Below are positions 11,099-21,286 of a DNA stretch of 64,000 nucleotides, piece after piece. The first letter of the stretch is position 1, and each line of letters opens with the position of its first letter. Under the pieces are notes generated by a model. The model worked only from the letters and a program-made list of their open reading frames with translations, was not told the origin of the DNA and did no database searches. Origin of the DNA: Larix kaempferi (taxonomy: Eukaryota; Streptophyta; Pinopsida; Pinales; Pinaceae); contig BSBM01000186.1 of NCBI GenBank assembly GCA_027924585.1, positions 8,370,001-8,434,000 of the forward strand. The letters are read 5' to 3'. The translations under genes and the position numbers were made by a program.

Positions 11099-11381
11099 AG
11101 TGGCACTATTATAATTACAACAATACATCAGCCAAGTAGTAGGGTCTTTCATATGTTTAACAGCCTCTTGGTAATATCAGAAGGAGGGCCTATATTTTCA
11201 GGGAAAGCAAGATATGCCATGGGTTATTTTGATAACATTAGATTTGTTCCAAATATCCCAATGAATCCTGCAGATTTATTAGATTTGGAAACTGGAGATG
11301 TCTATGATTTCCACACCAATAGAGCTGAGTAGAACAATGGAAAATGAAAATACAAAAGAAATTGAAAAGATGGTTGTTGAG
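11099..11381 (+). pseudogene. ABCG pseudogene exon 4 (H-loop and linker)
   Basis: It starts after ATATGCAG with SGTIIITTIHQPSSR (H-loop), then MFNSLLVISEGGPIFSGKA and NPADLLDLETGD. The frame meets TAG at 11330. The neighbouring frame carries TPIELSRTMENENTKEIEK up to the donor GTAAGC at 11382, so one base was gained or lost near 11310. A diverged copy of the acceptor and exon start lies just upstream at about 11013-11066. Confidence 0.8.
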
Positions 11382-11531
11382 GTAAGCTAGGTTAGGTATT
11401 TTCATCTAGCTAGTTAAATATTTGTAGTCCTTATAGTAAATCCTATTTTGTTAATTTTTCAGCATTTTTTTCAACAAGGGAATGTCTCATGGAACTAACA
11501 CCATTTTAAACATTGAATTCAGTGTATACAG

Positions 11532-11747
11532 GAAAGACACAAAGTTGAATTGGAGCCTCAAGAAAGAAAAATTATGGAAGGACATAACATTGAAAGTAAA
11601 CTGCAGGAAATAATAAATCTAAAGAATGAATGGTCTACATCATGGAATGAACAATTCTCAACACTTTTAGTCCGGACATTCGAACAACACCAAACTTTTC
11701 TTTGGTGGAAATTTGAAATTTGGATAGAAGCACAACTTAGAGCTCAA
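11532..11747 (+). pseudogene. ABCG pseudogene exon 5 (pre-membrane region)
   Basis: This follows the acceptor TATACAG and is exactly 72 codons to the donor GTGAGC at 11748. It includes NEWSTSWNEQFSTLLVRTF, the segment that precedes the membrane half of ABCG proteins. The first transmembrane helix that should follow (the LGLLWW-type segment) is not visible here or in the next exon, so it was probably deleted. Confidence 0.75.
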
Positions 11748-11932
11748 GTGAGCTATCAAAGAATATACTTGTTTAACAATGAATGTCGGCATTGAATTTG
11801 CCAATGGGGGTTTACAACTTTAATCATAGAATGAATAAAACAAGTCTTTATAATTTGAACCCCTTGCTCACAAAATGTTTGGGAACTAATCAAAATATTT
11901 GATAATAGCAATAACTGCAATACATGGTGCAG

Positions 11933-12217
11933 GTTGCATTGTTGTTCTACCTAGTTCTTTATTGGGCATCGACAGGGTTGTTTGGTGCTTGTTTTTTGTT
12001 TCCCACTGAACGAGATATGCTGGCTAAGGATAGAAGTGCCAACATGTATCGCTTAAGTGTGTACTATATAAGCAACACATTGTGTGATACCGTAGAGCAA
12101 TTTTTTTATGCAACTATCTTCTATTGCATAGTATATTTTATAGCCAATTTTCAAAGGACTTTTTCTGTAGTTTTCCTCAACTTGCTTGAAGTATATTTAG
12201 TGATCATCACAGCTCAT
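11933..12217 (+). pseudogene. ABCG pseudogene exon 6 (membrane helices)
   Basis: From the acceptor GGTGCAG to the donor GTAAGT this exon is 95 codons with an open frame. It has hydrophobic stretches (VALLFYLVLYWASTGLFGAC; FFYATIFYCIVYFIA; VYLVIITAH) around the conserved FPTERDMLAKDRSANMYRLS segment, which corresponds to the FPQER-ML-KER-A-MYRLS motif of the family. No stops. Confidence 0.85.
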
Positions 12218-12331
12218 GTAAGTTGCGATTCTGTATCCTATCATGGAACTTTTAGAACCTTGGTGTTTTTCTAGTTATCTTATCTCTATAATAAATGCAC
12301 TGACCTTGGACAAACTTGTTATTAACATGAG

Positions 12332-12442
12332 AAGGGAGTTGGAGAGTTGATGGGTGCTGCAGTTCCTGATATTAAACAGACGAGGTTAGTGGCATCTATT
12401 GTTTTGCTTGTGTTCATGATCACTAGAGGATTTTACATTCAG
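12332..12442 (+). pseudogene. ABCG pseudogene exon 7
   Basis: 37 codons from KGVGELMGAAVPDIKQTRLV to MITRGFYIQ, bounded by an AG acceptor (ATGAG) and a GTCTGT donor. It corresponds to the GLGLAIGA--MD-K-A-TLAS and GG-YVQ segments of the family. The frame is open. Confidence 0.75.
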
Positions 12443-12572
12443 GTCTGTTTCAACCATAAATTTATTTTCCTTTTGTTTAATTTGGCACAAGTTCTTCCTT
12501 GAATCCATGTTTATAATATTTGTATTATTTCAAACTTATTAACCAACTATGCCATGTTTTTGTAATTAACAA

Positions 12573-12836
12573 CACTACGTGCCTGTCTTCGTATCATGGT
12601 TGAAATATGTCTCATTTGTATTCTATGGATTTCACGTCGCGGTGAAAATGCATTACTCTCCACATCAGATCTATGATTGCACAGGACCAAGTGGCTGTGA
12701 AATCCTTCAGAGCTCGCCCAATTTTGAGACCAAGGGCTTGTATGGTGGTATGCAGGAGGTGTGGATATTAATACCAATGGCTTTGGCATACCGCATTATG
12801 GCTTACTTCTACTTGAACAAGTTCAAGCTCATATGA
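12573..12836 (+). pseudogene. ABCG pseudogene last exon
   Basis: The frame reads YVPVFVSWLKYVSFVFYGFH, then the extracellular loop with paired cysteines (DCTGPSGCEILQ) and the final helix, ending in TGA 12834-12836. The expected acceptor AG at 12571-12572 reads AA, so the splice site appears mutated. The exact exon start is inferred from codon phase. Confidence 0.75.
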
Positions 12837-14151
12837 AAACATTCATTTATACTACCGATATGGTAAATACATTTTTTTGTAGAAGGTCAAAGGATTACAT
12901 TCAATGGTATGCATGGAAGTCTTGATTGGATTTTTGTACCTAACTAAATAAATTATATTGCTCACGTTGACAGAATTAGCATATTTAGGAAATAAATAGT
13001 TTGGCTCCAAAGGAGGGGAATCTGTGTGTCATTTGGCTTGATGCATTACTGTTTGATGTACACTTTTATTGTGGACTAATATTGAAATAAAAGATATATC
13101 TTTCCATAAATATAATACTTATGATCCTTATTGTTTTTTAATTTATTTCCAAACAAATACAATCTAGTTTGTCAAGGGACTAATAAGCCTCAATACTGAG
13201 CATACTTCTAGCGAGTACAATTATCTCATTGTTGACAAAACTAGAGATACTTCTAGCAAGTATAATGAACTCAATGTTGAAAAAAATAGGCTTGGAAGCT
13301 CATATAGCTTTATTTTGGTAGTGAATTAAATCCTATTTAAGTGTTATGAATTTCTAAACATTATATTAGTATTAAAATTTTCAGTTAAAATTTATTGAAC
13401 TGTGGTCTAGTGGTATCTTGGAATGATTGTGATGACAATTACAATATGGCTAAATACAAGTCATAACTTATAATTGAAATTTGATACACAGAAAGTCTGA
13501 GAGTATGACGTTAAGAAATATTGCATATACACCATTCCTTTTATCTCAAGCATTCTTGTTGCTGATCTATAAACATATCCATGAACTAAGTAAGCTTATT
13601 GAGACATTCTAATTGGTCTATAAGGTTTATGCAACCTAGAAAGGTTGGCAAGACAGATGAAAGTTTGTGGGTTAACTTTTAATCTAATACTTTAGATGGG
13701 AGATTGTCTCTGAAAATTGCATGGACATCTTTGAGCCAGTGATGTTATCTTTTGACTTATCGCTTGTAGATTAACAAATTGTTGCGTTAATCTTTCATAT
13801 CTATTGGCATATATTTTTGTTGTTTTCATTGTTTGCTGGGAGGACTTGTAGTTAATAATTCTACACATCCATCTCTTGTTGGTTTAGACAATAGGGGATA
13901 CATTACATTCAGTATTTGTCCATGGCATATCATCGGTATATTAAATTGTGATGTACTTATCAAGGTTAATGAATTTGCAAATTTACTCTTCTGAATAATT
14001 TTAATTGAGGGATTACAAACTTCAAAGCTTATTATACCAATTTTACTTAATATTGTAAAGATAATGTTGATCAGATGGTATTTTCGGTGTAGGTAGATTC
14101 TCAATGCCCATCTTTTGAATTCAATTTATGCACAGTACATAAATTCACAGT
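12837..14151. other. Spacer downstream of the ABCG pseudogene
   Basis: AT-rich, with no gene recognised. Two short similar phrases (ACTTCTAGCGAGTACAATTA near 13204 and ACTTCTAGCAAGTATAATGA near 13249) form a small imperfect tandem repeat. Confidence 0.6.
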
Positions 14152-14156
14152 GCATT

Positions 14157-14378
14157 TGCTATGAATATTATATGTATGTTAATTAAAGTTATTAATTATT
14201 ATGTGAAAGGGTGTAACCCTTCACTATACATGCTCAAGCCTATAAAAGCGAGCCTCATTGTAAATTATTAATCATCCATTATCAATTATATATTATTATT
14301 TTATCAAATGGAGCTATTTTCCATTGGAGGATTATTCGCTTGAACAATCACTGAGTATATCCGGACATGGATATAGCA
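14157..14378 (+). repeat. 5' LTR (222 bp) of the coiled-coil element
   Basis: Starts TGCTATGAAT and ends GATATAGCA. It contains an inverted repeat, GAAAGGGTGTAACCCTTC, and a likely TATA box CTATAAAAGCG near 14250-14260, so transcription is expected on the plus strand. Confidence 0.9.
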
Positions 14379-14379
14379 T

Positions 14380-14390
14380 TGGTATCAGAG
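14380..14390 (+). promoter_or_regulatory. Primer-binding site of the coiled-coil element
   Basis: TGGTATCAGAG starts one base after the 5' LTR. It matches the initiator tRNA-Met type of primer site for 11 bases and then diverges. Confidence 0.85.
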
Positions 14391-14399
14391 TAACTGTTA

Positions 14400-14707
14400 G
14401 ATGACTTTGATCTATTTTCCATTTCATAGGCATATGATTGAGGTTTGTGGCATTGATGGTCGGGTGACCAAGTATCTGCACAGTACCTACATTGTGTCTC
14501 TTTTTCTTGTCGATAATGGTTATCACCTCTTGTTTTTATTCCTTCCAATTTGCGTTCTACGGCTTTTGCTTTATGTCTTGTTGCCTCTACGTTAGGTATG
14601 TCATGTAACTTTAACTCTTTTTGGAGGTATGGTTTTAGACCTCCTAAATAGGTTTCGAGTCTTTGTTTGTCGGACAACCCAAATACTCGTGTTGATAAGG
14701 AAGCCAA
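14400..14707 (-). pseudogene. Antisense gypsy gag fragment with zinc knuckle
   Basis: The minus strand reads RVFGLSDKQRLETYLGGLKP, then LQKELKLHDIPNVEATRHKA and KAVERKLE, typical of the C-terminal part of gypsy Gag, followed by a CCHC-type knuckle CRYCADTWSPDHQC (C-x2-C-x7-H-x-C spacing). There is no ATG, and the frame runs on into the antisense of the LTR. It lies opposite to the element's transcription, directly inside the primer site. That suggests an inverted captured fragment or a recombination between elements rather than a working gag. Confidence 0.7.
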
Positions 14708-14981
14708 GGACCAGTTGTCATCGTCAATAAGACACTAAGACAAAGCCAAGAAAAACAAAAACCAGAAGTCCAAGCAAGACTCCTTATTGTCAAAGAAGTC
14801 GAAGAACACTTATAACCGAAGAAATCAAAGTCAAGGATAGTTATTTATCATTGAAAAAGTCAAAGTAAAGGAAGGCTCATCAAGAAGTCGAGACACGTTA
14901 ACGACAAGGACGACCAAGTTTAAGAAAGACTCATCAAAGAAATCAAAGAAGATCATTCCACGGTCGAAGAAGACAGAAACC
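14708..14981 (+). other. Lys/Ser-rich leader before the coiled-coil gene
   Basis: The plus strand is rich in AAGTC and AAAGAAGTC repeats. One frame gives DTKTKPRKTKTRSPSKTPYC and a further basic stretch, closed by TAA near 14868. It may be a decayed N-terminal basic region of the following frame or a repetitive leader. Confidence 0.4.
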
Positions 14982-16010
14982 ATGGAAGCCGATTTGCGAG
15001 AGAAATTAGAAGCCAAGTTAAAGCACTATCGAAAAGACAATGAAGAATTACGAGACATTAATACACAATCAGAAATAAAGATTGAACTATATAAGATACA
15101 AGAATGGTTCAATGAACAAACAATGTCCAACCAGAAAAATCACATAGAAAAATTATGTGCGCAAATCAAGGAATTAAAAGATGAAAGTGATTTCAATCAG
15201 AGATTGAAAAATCAAGATATAAAGAAGGAAATAAATAATTACGAAGCAGAAATAATACGCTTGAACAAAATCATTAGCAACAAAGATGAAGAACTAATGC
15301 AGTTACGACATAAATTAGAAAGTCAAGAATCAGAGGTCGGCCAGTGTCGACAACAGATAAAAGTTCTTCAACAACAAAATGACGACTCTAAAAAGACACA
15401 TAAGTCAGAGATCGCGAAGAGTAAGAAAGCATTATCTAACAATGCTGAAGAAATTTTTAGACTAAGAAATCATAACAAGATACTAGTCACAAAAATTAAG
15501 AAGTTGAAAAATAGCCGAAAGATAGAACAATCTATGGACGACATTGAAGGGAAACTTCTAGACAAGCAGGAAGAAAATAGTTGTATCAGAAGTCATAATG
15601 AAGATCTTAAGGAACAACTTAAGACATCTGAAGATGACAGAAAATCGCAAGTCGAATTGATTAAGAAGTTTCAAAATGATAACAGGCAGTTAGAAAACAA
15701 GTTGGAAAATATACAGAACAAAAACTTAAATCCTCAAGAGACGAAAATACAACTTCCAACTCAGATCAATGCTCTAAAGGCGACATTCGTAAACGAAAAT
15801 GACATCGTGAAAGTTCCTTATCAACACCCCAACCATAAAAATCGATATTTGAAAAAGTGGGAAATGTCGAAAGATAATGGTACTAATGTGATCAAATCTC
15901 CTGACGACACATCAGTAGGGAATCCCATCAGTCCACAACAAATCAATTTGGGATGGATTCATCCGTCGACGTATCGGAATTTATGCTCTACACTTAGCAG
16001 TTTGTATTGA
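14982..16010 (+). CDS. 342-residue coiled-coil protein of an LTR element
   Basis: An uninterrupted frame from ATG 14982 to a stop at 16008. Residues 1-265 are almost entirely heptad-like charged coiled coil (REKLEAKLKHYRKDNEELRD; EEIFRLRNHNKILVTKIKKL; QLENKLENIQNK). The last 75 residues are Pro/Asn-rich and non-helical (VPYQHPNHKNRYLKKWEMSK, then NPISPQQINLGWIHPS). No signal peptide, membrane segment, zinc knuckle or catalytic motif. Its position just after the primer-site region suggests a Gag-like structural role, but it does not look like a standard plant gag. A decayed relative lies near 41640-42260. Whether it is expressed is unknown. Confidence 0.7.
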   Translation: MEADLREKLEAKLKHYRKDNEELRDINTQSEIKIELYKIQEWFNEQTMSNQKNHIEKLCAQIKELKDESDFNQRLKNQDIKKEINNYEAEIIRLNKIISNKDEELMQLRHKLESQESEVGQCRQQIKVLQQQNDDSKKTHKSEIAKSKKALSNNAEEIFRLRNHNKILVTKIKKLKNSRKIEQSMDDIEGKLLDKQEENSCIRSHNEDLKEQLKTSEDDRKSQVELIKKFQNDNRQLENKLENIQNKNLNPQETKIQLPTQINALKATFVNENDIVKVPYQHPNHKNRYLKKWEMSKDNGTNVIKSPDDTSVGNPISPQQINLGWIHPSTYRNLCSTLSSLY

Positions 16011-17139
16011 CATGTTTCATCATCCATGACATCGCAAAGAACAATGCGACAAAATTATAAGGCCTTGAGGACAAATCCTTTCTGTGATACCCCTCCTTTA
16101 TAACCTAAAATAATCAGTACCATCGATATGATTACTACCTTAGGATGTGGAAAAGATACCAGGGATGTATACTACTAAAAATTCTAAATAAGACATACCC
16201 TTATATACTGACCCTTCTCCACCTCGTATGTAAGGTAGGATGAAAGTTCACCTTGTGTAATTATCTTTCTCAAAAAGATACCACAAGGGTGTTAGATGAT
16301 AATATATTGATATATTATAGGTTACCGTGTTGGAATAATAATAATATATATATATATTGGTGTTATATGTTAGAATATTAACATATAGAAGATATTTACG
16401 TCTTAGAGATTCTCTTAACAAGCATAAAAGAGGGAAGACTCACGTGGAGCACCAAGTACGTTGTAGTTCTGTTCCAAAGCTGTGACTGAGGTGGAAACTT
16501 AAATGAACTCAGATAGGAATAATTTCAGTACTGCTTGATCTCAGGTAAAACTAGTTAAATTCTGTTTGTTGTATGAAGCCGTTTTGAGTTCCAGTTTTGA
16601 TCATTGCCTCCGTATTAAACTCTATTTGCTGTATAGACGGTTTTTATATCCTGGTCTTTTCACTTTGGATTTCCATCCCTGCGTACTTGGTTTATGATTG
16701 GTTATTACGTTGCCAGCTAGACCCTACCCGACTGCTATGCTATCTATGATTTCATACGGATATAGATATATATATATCTTAAGATGAAAAAAACACAGTC
16801 AAAATCGGTTACACGGCTTCTATCTTTTCACTGTATACTACTTACGGTGCCCCTTGTAAGGGAATCGAAACTTCCCTTCCGATTCATTTTAACTCATTAC
16901 TGCTACCGCGAAATCTTATAGTTTGGTCGGTTAAGTGTGTTTGATAAACAATTGCATATGTATAATAGTCCAGAAATAAAATGGTGTAGTTATGCATTCC
17001 CGAGTAAAAGTCGATACTGAGTATTCTAGATGATTTGATATGATTACGAGGGAGTGGTGAATCTCGACGAGTAGTCCGAGGGAGTTGTCTCCTTATTTGG
17101 GAAATTCCCTTTTTACTAAGCCGCCACATGTCCCATGCC

Positions 17140-17225
17140 GTCACGAAGAGCTACCATGTGTCATACGGAGGGTAGAGACCCACTCCTACATAAGGAAGTA
17201 GGAACTCGGCATGAAGGGAGGGAAA
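17140..17225 (+). promoter_or_regulatory. Promoter-like segment inside the coiled-coil element
   Basis: CCGTCACGAAG, an inverted TGACG (as-1-type) core, is followed about 40 bp later by GACCCACTCCTACATAAGGA, which continues AGTAGGAACTC. The TATA-like ACATAAGGAAGT in CCC..CTC context resembles the core-promoter layout of plant pararetrovirus and some retrotransposon promoters. This is a pattern match only; no transcription start can be seen. Confidence 0.3.
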
Positions 17226-18189
17226 AAAAACTTTGTTTTTATCAAAATATAGAGGATCTCTCGATCCAAGCGGACTTTCGATGGGAGTAGGTGAAATGTT
17301 GTTGAGGATCGACAACATACAATTAGTAGGAGTAAGGGAACTGCTGGGGAGGAATATTTTTCAGAAGACTCAGCGACAGGAAGTTTTGGAATAAGGCGAT
17401 CTCGGCGAAGAGAAACTACTCTCCGCGCGAAGGTTTGGAATATCTAAGTCTTTACATGTTACCTGTAAGTGTTTAAAATGCCTCTCCACTTCTGCGTTGA
17501 ATGGGTGACTTATTTTTATGCTGAGACTTCATATCTGTGCTATTTTTATTCGATGTACGCCCTGGCAAGTTCATTTCAGGAATGGATCGCTACCCTAGCT
17601 AAGTTCAGTTTCTGTATGAATTCTTTTTACACAATAACTTGCAAGATTTAGTCTTCTGCACTTCATCGAAGTAATCCAACTATGCCAGGCTAGTTCCATT
17701 TCGGATTTGGTGGCTTTATGGAAGAGAAGAAGGGGTTAGTACTCATTATGATAGAGATGGTGGTCATTTGGGTTTTTGTCTCTGTCTTCTCAGATCCCCG
17801 TCAACAATGTTTTTAACATTACTTATATTATATATATATCCAAATATGTCACTAGACTATTTCTCTTTAGTGGAACGAAGATGTAGAGTATTCTTCTCTT
17901 TTTTTTTTAATTATGAAGTATCTTAAATCAAAGGGGGAGATCTCCAGGAAATCGTGGATAGGCAGATCTCTGCCATCGCCGGTCTTTCTCTATACTCTTT
18001 AGATACTGATTTTTGTTGTTGTGATTCTTATTTCGGCCTTACCCGGAAGGAACAACTCACCTTGAACCCTATGAGGAGAGGAGTTGATTGGTCCTCTGCG
18101 ATGGAGCAGATCTAGGGTCTCAGTGATAAGCATAGATTTTTTTTAATTTCCTGTATTTCAGCCCTGCTACATTTTTCTTAGTTAAAAGC

Positions 18190-18490
18190 TCTGTCCAAAT
18201 CCAGAATGAGAGGCTGCGCTAATTATGAAGTTCATTGGATTTGACGTCTGCCAATTTCTTAGTTAAAATCTCTTGAGGCTGCGTTAATTATGAAGTTCAT
18301 TGGTTGTTGTCATGCATTTTTTTTAGATCTATCTCTGTTATATATAAATGTGGAATCATTTGTATGATGCGATCTATTCCCAAACGATCTATCTCTGTCA
18401 TAATAGATCTATCTCTGTTATATAATGGTGGAATCATTTGTATGATGCGATCTATTCCCATAATGATCCATCTCTATTATAAAATGGTAT
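18190..18490. repeat. Short tandem repeats in the element interior
   Basis: GAGGCTGCGCTAATTATGAA with its GTTCATTGG tail occurs near 18210 and 18271. Downstream, units of about 50-75 bp combine GATCTATCTCTGTTATATAA and GGAATCATTTGTATGATGCG and repeat two to three times between 18327 and 18480. Confidence 0.75.
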
Positions 18491-20338
18491 AAACCCTCTT
18501 ACAATGTAATCTTTGCCTGTAATGATCGGTCTCTGCACCTTTGTAATTTTATAGTATTACTAGATATATTTTCGTGGCCAGGCTGCAACCCTTGGTTATA
18601 TAATTTTTCTTATTAGAAATTTTTGCATAGTCTGCCGACCGATTCCCATCCAGGATATGGATCGGTTATACCCTTGACAGTGAAGGAACTTGAAAGTCCT
18701 TTAATACCTCTGTAAATTCCTTTGGGAAGGGATTGTTTGTTATGGTGCATCCACTTTGTGTTGGATTTAACCCATGAAGGGTTCTCTCATCTTATTGTGG
18801 TAGATCGCTGGTTATCTAACCTTTGATTATGCCGAGTTCGTGTTTGGTAGATCACTAGTAAAATCACGGTTTCCATTTTTGTCTCCTTTTTAAACTTACA
18901 GCTAAGCAAAACAGAAATCGGCGACCTCGACGGCTGTTTATTTAGAACTAACTTACTAGTAGTAAAAAGGTGTTTCGATGATCTCAACGGTGGTGTATTC
19001 TATTCGGAATTTAGGGTAGGACTTTTCCTTTCCGATAACCATTGGTAACTCCTTGAAAGTATCATAAAGCTGCGATTGAGGTAGTTATGACAATAGGCTA
19101 AAAATGAAGTAGCTTAAGTATGGTATAACGACTACCATGAAACGTTTTCTGCAAGTATATATGATGAAGATGAAATCCTTGTTTTGAAAGGGGTAGCGTA
19201 AATAGATAAAGGAAAGACCTTTGCTAAAGGACGAGCTCATGATACATAATCTTGGGTTATTGGTATGGATAAGAAGTATGTTTAGCATAGATTTTATTTT
19301 TAAAGAAGTCCTCTCTATGGAGAGGCATCAAAGAAAGGTGAATTGCAACATGTGTTGTGGATTGTAATTTATTTTAATAAAAACCTTTGTGGACGTAGCC
19401 CAGGAGAGGGTGAACCACTTTTAAAAAGTCTCCCTCTCACGTGTCTCTTTTATGTGTATGTTTTCTGGATATGGTGAATTGCATCTATTTGTGTTCCAAT
19501 GATATTTATGGTAATCACTTGTGTTTATTTGTGGTTCAAACTAATTTTGGCTTATCTCGTGTGTGTTGTTGACAATGCTGATTATGATATATATATATGT
19601 TTTGTCTAATGTTTTTATAATCATGTGTTCTTCTGATGATAATACCAATGGATGCATCGACGAGTTCAGGACTACCACGTCCAGTAAAGGAAAGTCGTAA
19701 TATGAAATAATATGTTAGATGAGTTGTGTTATGAGGTTCTAGAAATTAAAGTGAATGTGTACAAGTAGTGTCGAAATCCCTAAAGATTTATTTATTAATT
19801 TATTTACTTTTGATGTAAATTAGAGGGACATTACATAAGGTTATTGGGTATGTAATTCAAATAGATAGTGATATTACAATATAAGATTTATGTGATTGAC
19901 AAATATATGGTCACCCAAGATTATCTATTGACAAAAGTAGATCACCATCATTAAACAATGATAAAGATGAAAAGTTCCCTCACATATGATTGACCCGAAA
20001 TAGGGTGGACGAGACGTACGTTCTAGGACAACAAGGTTATATTGTTTGATAGATTATAGACATTGGCATAGTCAAGTGATTTTAACGAATATTGAAGCAA
20101 GCTTTATGTATTGTTTTTATGGTTACTAATCAATTTATGATAATAAGATCAGGAAGGACGATTAGAACTGGTTTCCAAGAAAGGTAAATATTCTCCCTAG
20201 ACAGACTCTCATTCGTTTATCATACTAAGTTTTACGAGTATAGCTTACTAGACATTGTCGAAGGATAATCTTTTAAATCTTTACCTAAATACTAACTGGA
20301 TTTCTTTGAGGATGTTACACTTTCTAAGAGAGTGGCAA

Positions 20339-20560
20339 TGCTATGAATATTATATGCATGTTAATTAAAGTTATTAATTATTAAGTGAAAGGGTGTAACC
20401 CTTCACTATACATGCTCAAGCCTATAAAAGCGAGCCTCATTGTAAATTATTAATCATCCATTATCAATTATATATTATTATTTTATCAAATGGATTTATT
20501 TTCCATTGGAGGATTATTCACTTGAATAATCACTGAGTATATCCGGACACGGAAATAGTA
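20339..20560 (+). repeat. 3' LTR (222 bp) of the coiled-coil element
   Basis: Same length as the 5' LTR, with about ten differences. It is preceded by the purine-rich AAGAGAGTGGCAA (20326-20338), the likely polypurine tract. It ends AGTA instead of AGCA. Confidence 0.9.
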
Positions 20561-20639
20561 GCATTATTTATGCTTCTATTCTCCTTTACATTTTAGAAGA
20601 AACCTTTATTGTTTATTGTTTATGAATCAAAACAAGAAG

Positions 20640-20890
20640 TTGTTTATCTTTTGTACTTTATGGACCAACGAGAATGAATTTGATGCACTATAAACTTCTT
20701 GAAACTTGGACCAACGAGAATGAATTAGATACAAAATAAACTGCTTGAAACTTGGGGCCTTGTAAATTTAAAGGAAATGAGGTTCTTTGATACTTACTCT
20801 TGGAACAATGAATAAGTCATAAATTCATACTTACTCTTGGAACTATGAATAAGTCATAAATTCACACTTATTCTTGGAACTTGGAAGTTG
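20640..20890. repeat. Two small tandem repeat arrays
   Basis: TGGACCAACGAGAATGAATT recurs about 47 bp apart (near 20659 and 20706), each copy followed by CTTGAAACTTGG. Then a unit of about 42 bp with ACTTACTCTTGGAAC and ATGAATAAGTCATAAATTCA repeats two to three times at 20790-20885. Confidence 0.75.
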
Positions 20891-21286
20891 GAACTATGTT
20901 AAATTTAGATTATTACTTGACCTATTCGAAAAAAAAATGAAAATATCAAAGCCATTTTGAATGAAGGATATACCATGCATTTTCTTCTCTTCCTTTAGAG
21001 ATCGTGGTTTTCATATCTCTTTGATTTATTATCATCTTCCTTTTTCTTTTGTTCTTATTGTGGATGCCTGAATTTTTTGTTTGAAATATATTACTGATTC
21101 CCTTACCTTGACACCGCTGTTCAGAGGAGGGGATCGTAATATTGGATGTGGTTAGGTTCCAGTTTATTTCAATGTTTTCCATATTCAGTGCTTTCTTTGT
21201 AATACACTAAATTGGTTGAATCACATATTTGATATAGCAGAGGCATTTGATTTATGTTACTTTTTATTTAGTTATTGATGTTGTAG

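Larger units (their letters stand above)
4080..12836 (+). pseudogene. ABCG (white-brown complex) half-transporter pseudogene, interrupted by a copia element
   Basis: Eight exons can be laid out in order: about 4080-4502, 4867-5052, 5234-5243 plus 10750-10923 (split by the inserted element), 11099-11381, 11532-11747, 11933-12217, 12332-12442 and about 12573-12836. Together they give the order of a plant ABCG half transporter: Walker A GPSGNGKTT, Q-loop GFITQED, signature VSGGEKKR, Walker B LLLDEPTSGLDS, H-loop TTIHQPSSR, then the membrane half ending PMALAYRIMAYFYLNKFKLI and a stop at 12834. Such proteins dimerise in membranes and export lipids, hormones or other small molecules. The overall pattern is closest to the ABCG9/14/21/25/26-type half transporters, but I cannot name an orthologue. 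Damage: a frameshift before Walker A, in-frame TAA (5033) and TGA (5240), the 5.5-kb insertion, a frameshift/TAG near 11330, apparent loss of the first membrane segment, and no AG acceptor before the last exon. The gene is clearly non-functional. Confidence 0.9.
16011..20325 (+). other. Non-coding interior of the coiled-coil element
   Basis: No long frame or polymerase motif in 4.3 kb. It contains an (AT)n-rich patch at 16335-16365, a promoter-like segment at 17140-17225, and tandem repeats at 18190-18490. Short frames give no recognisable protein. Confidence 0.6.
14157..20560 (+). mobile_element. LTR element with 222-bp LTRs and a coiled-coil gene, no visible polymerase
   Basis: Identical-length LTRs (14157-14378 and 20339-20560) share GAAAGGGTGTAACCCTTCAC and the following sequence at about 95% identity by eye. 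The 5-bp duplication GCATT flanks the element (14152-14156 and 20561-20565). The 5' LTR ends CA; the 3' LTR ends TA, a likely C-to-T change. The primer site TGGTATCAGAG starts at 14380. The 5.96-kb interior encodes one long coiled-coil protein (14982-16010), carries an antisense gypsy gag fragment directly after the primer site, and is otherwise non-coding. No reverse transcriptase, protease, integrase or RNase H motif was seen, so it must be mobilised by enzymes from elsewhere. Confidence 0.9.

Noticed and set aside
18304-18492. Cys/Met/Ile-rich small frame
   Set aside because: It is a translation of the local tandem repeat inside the LTR element.
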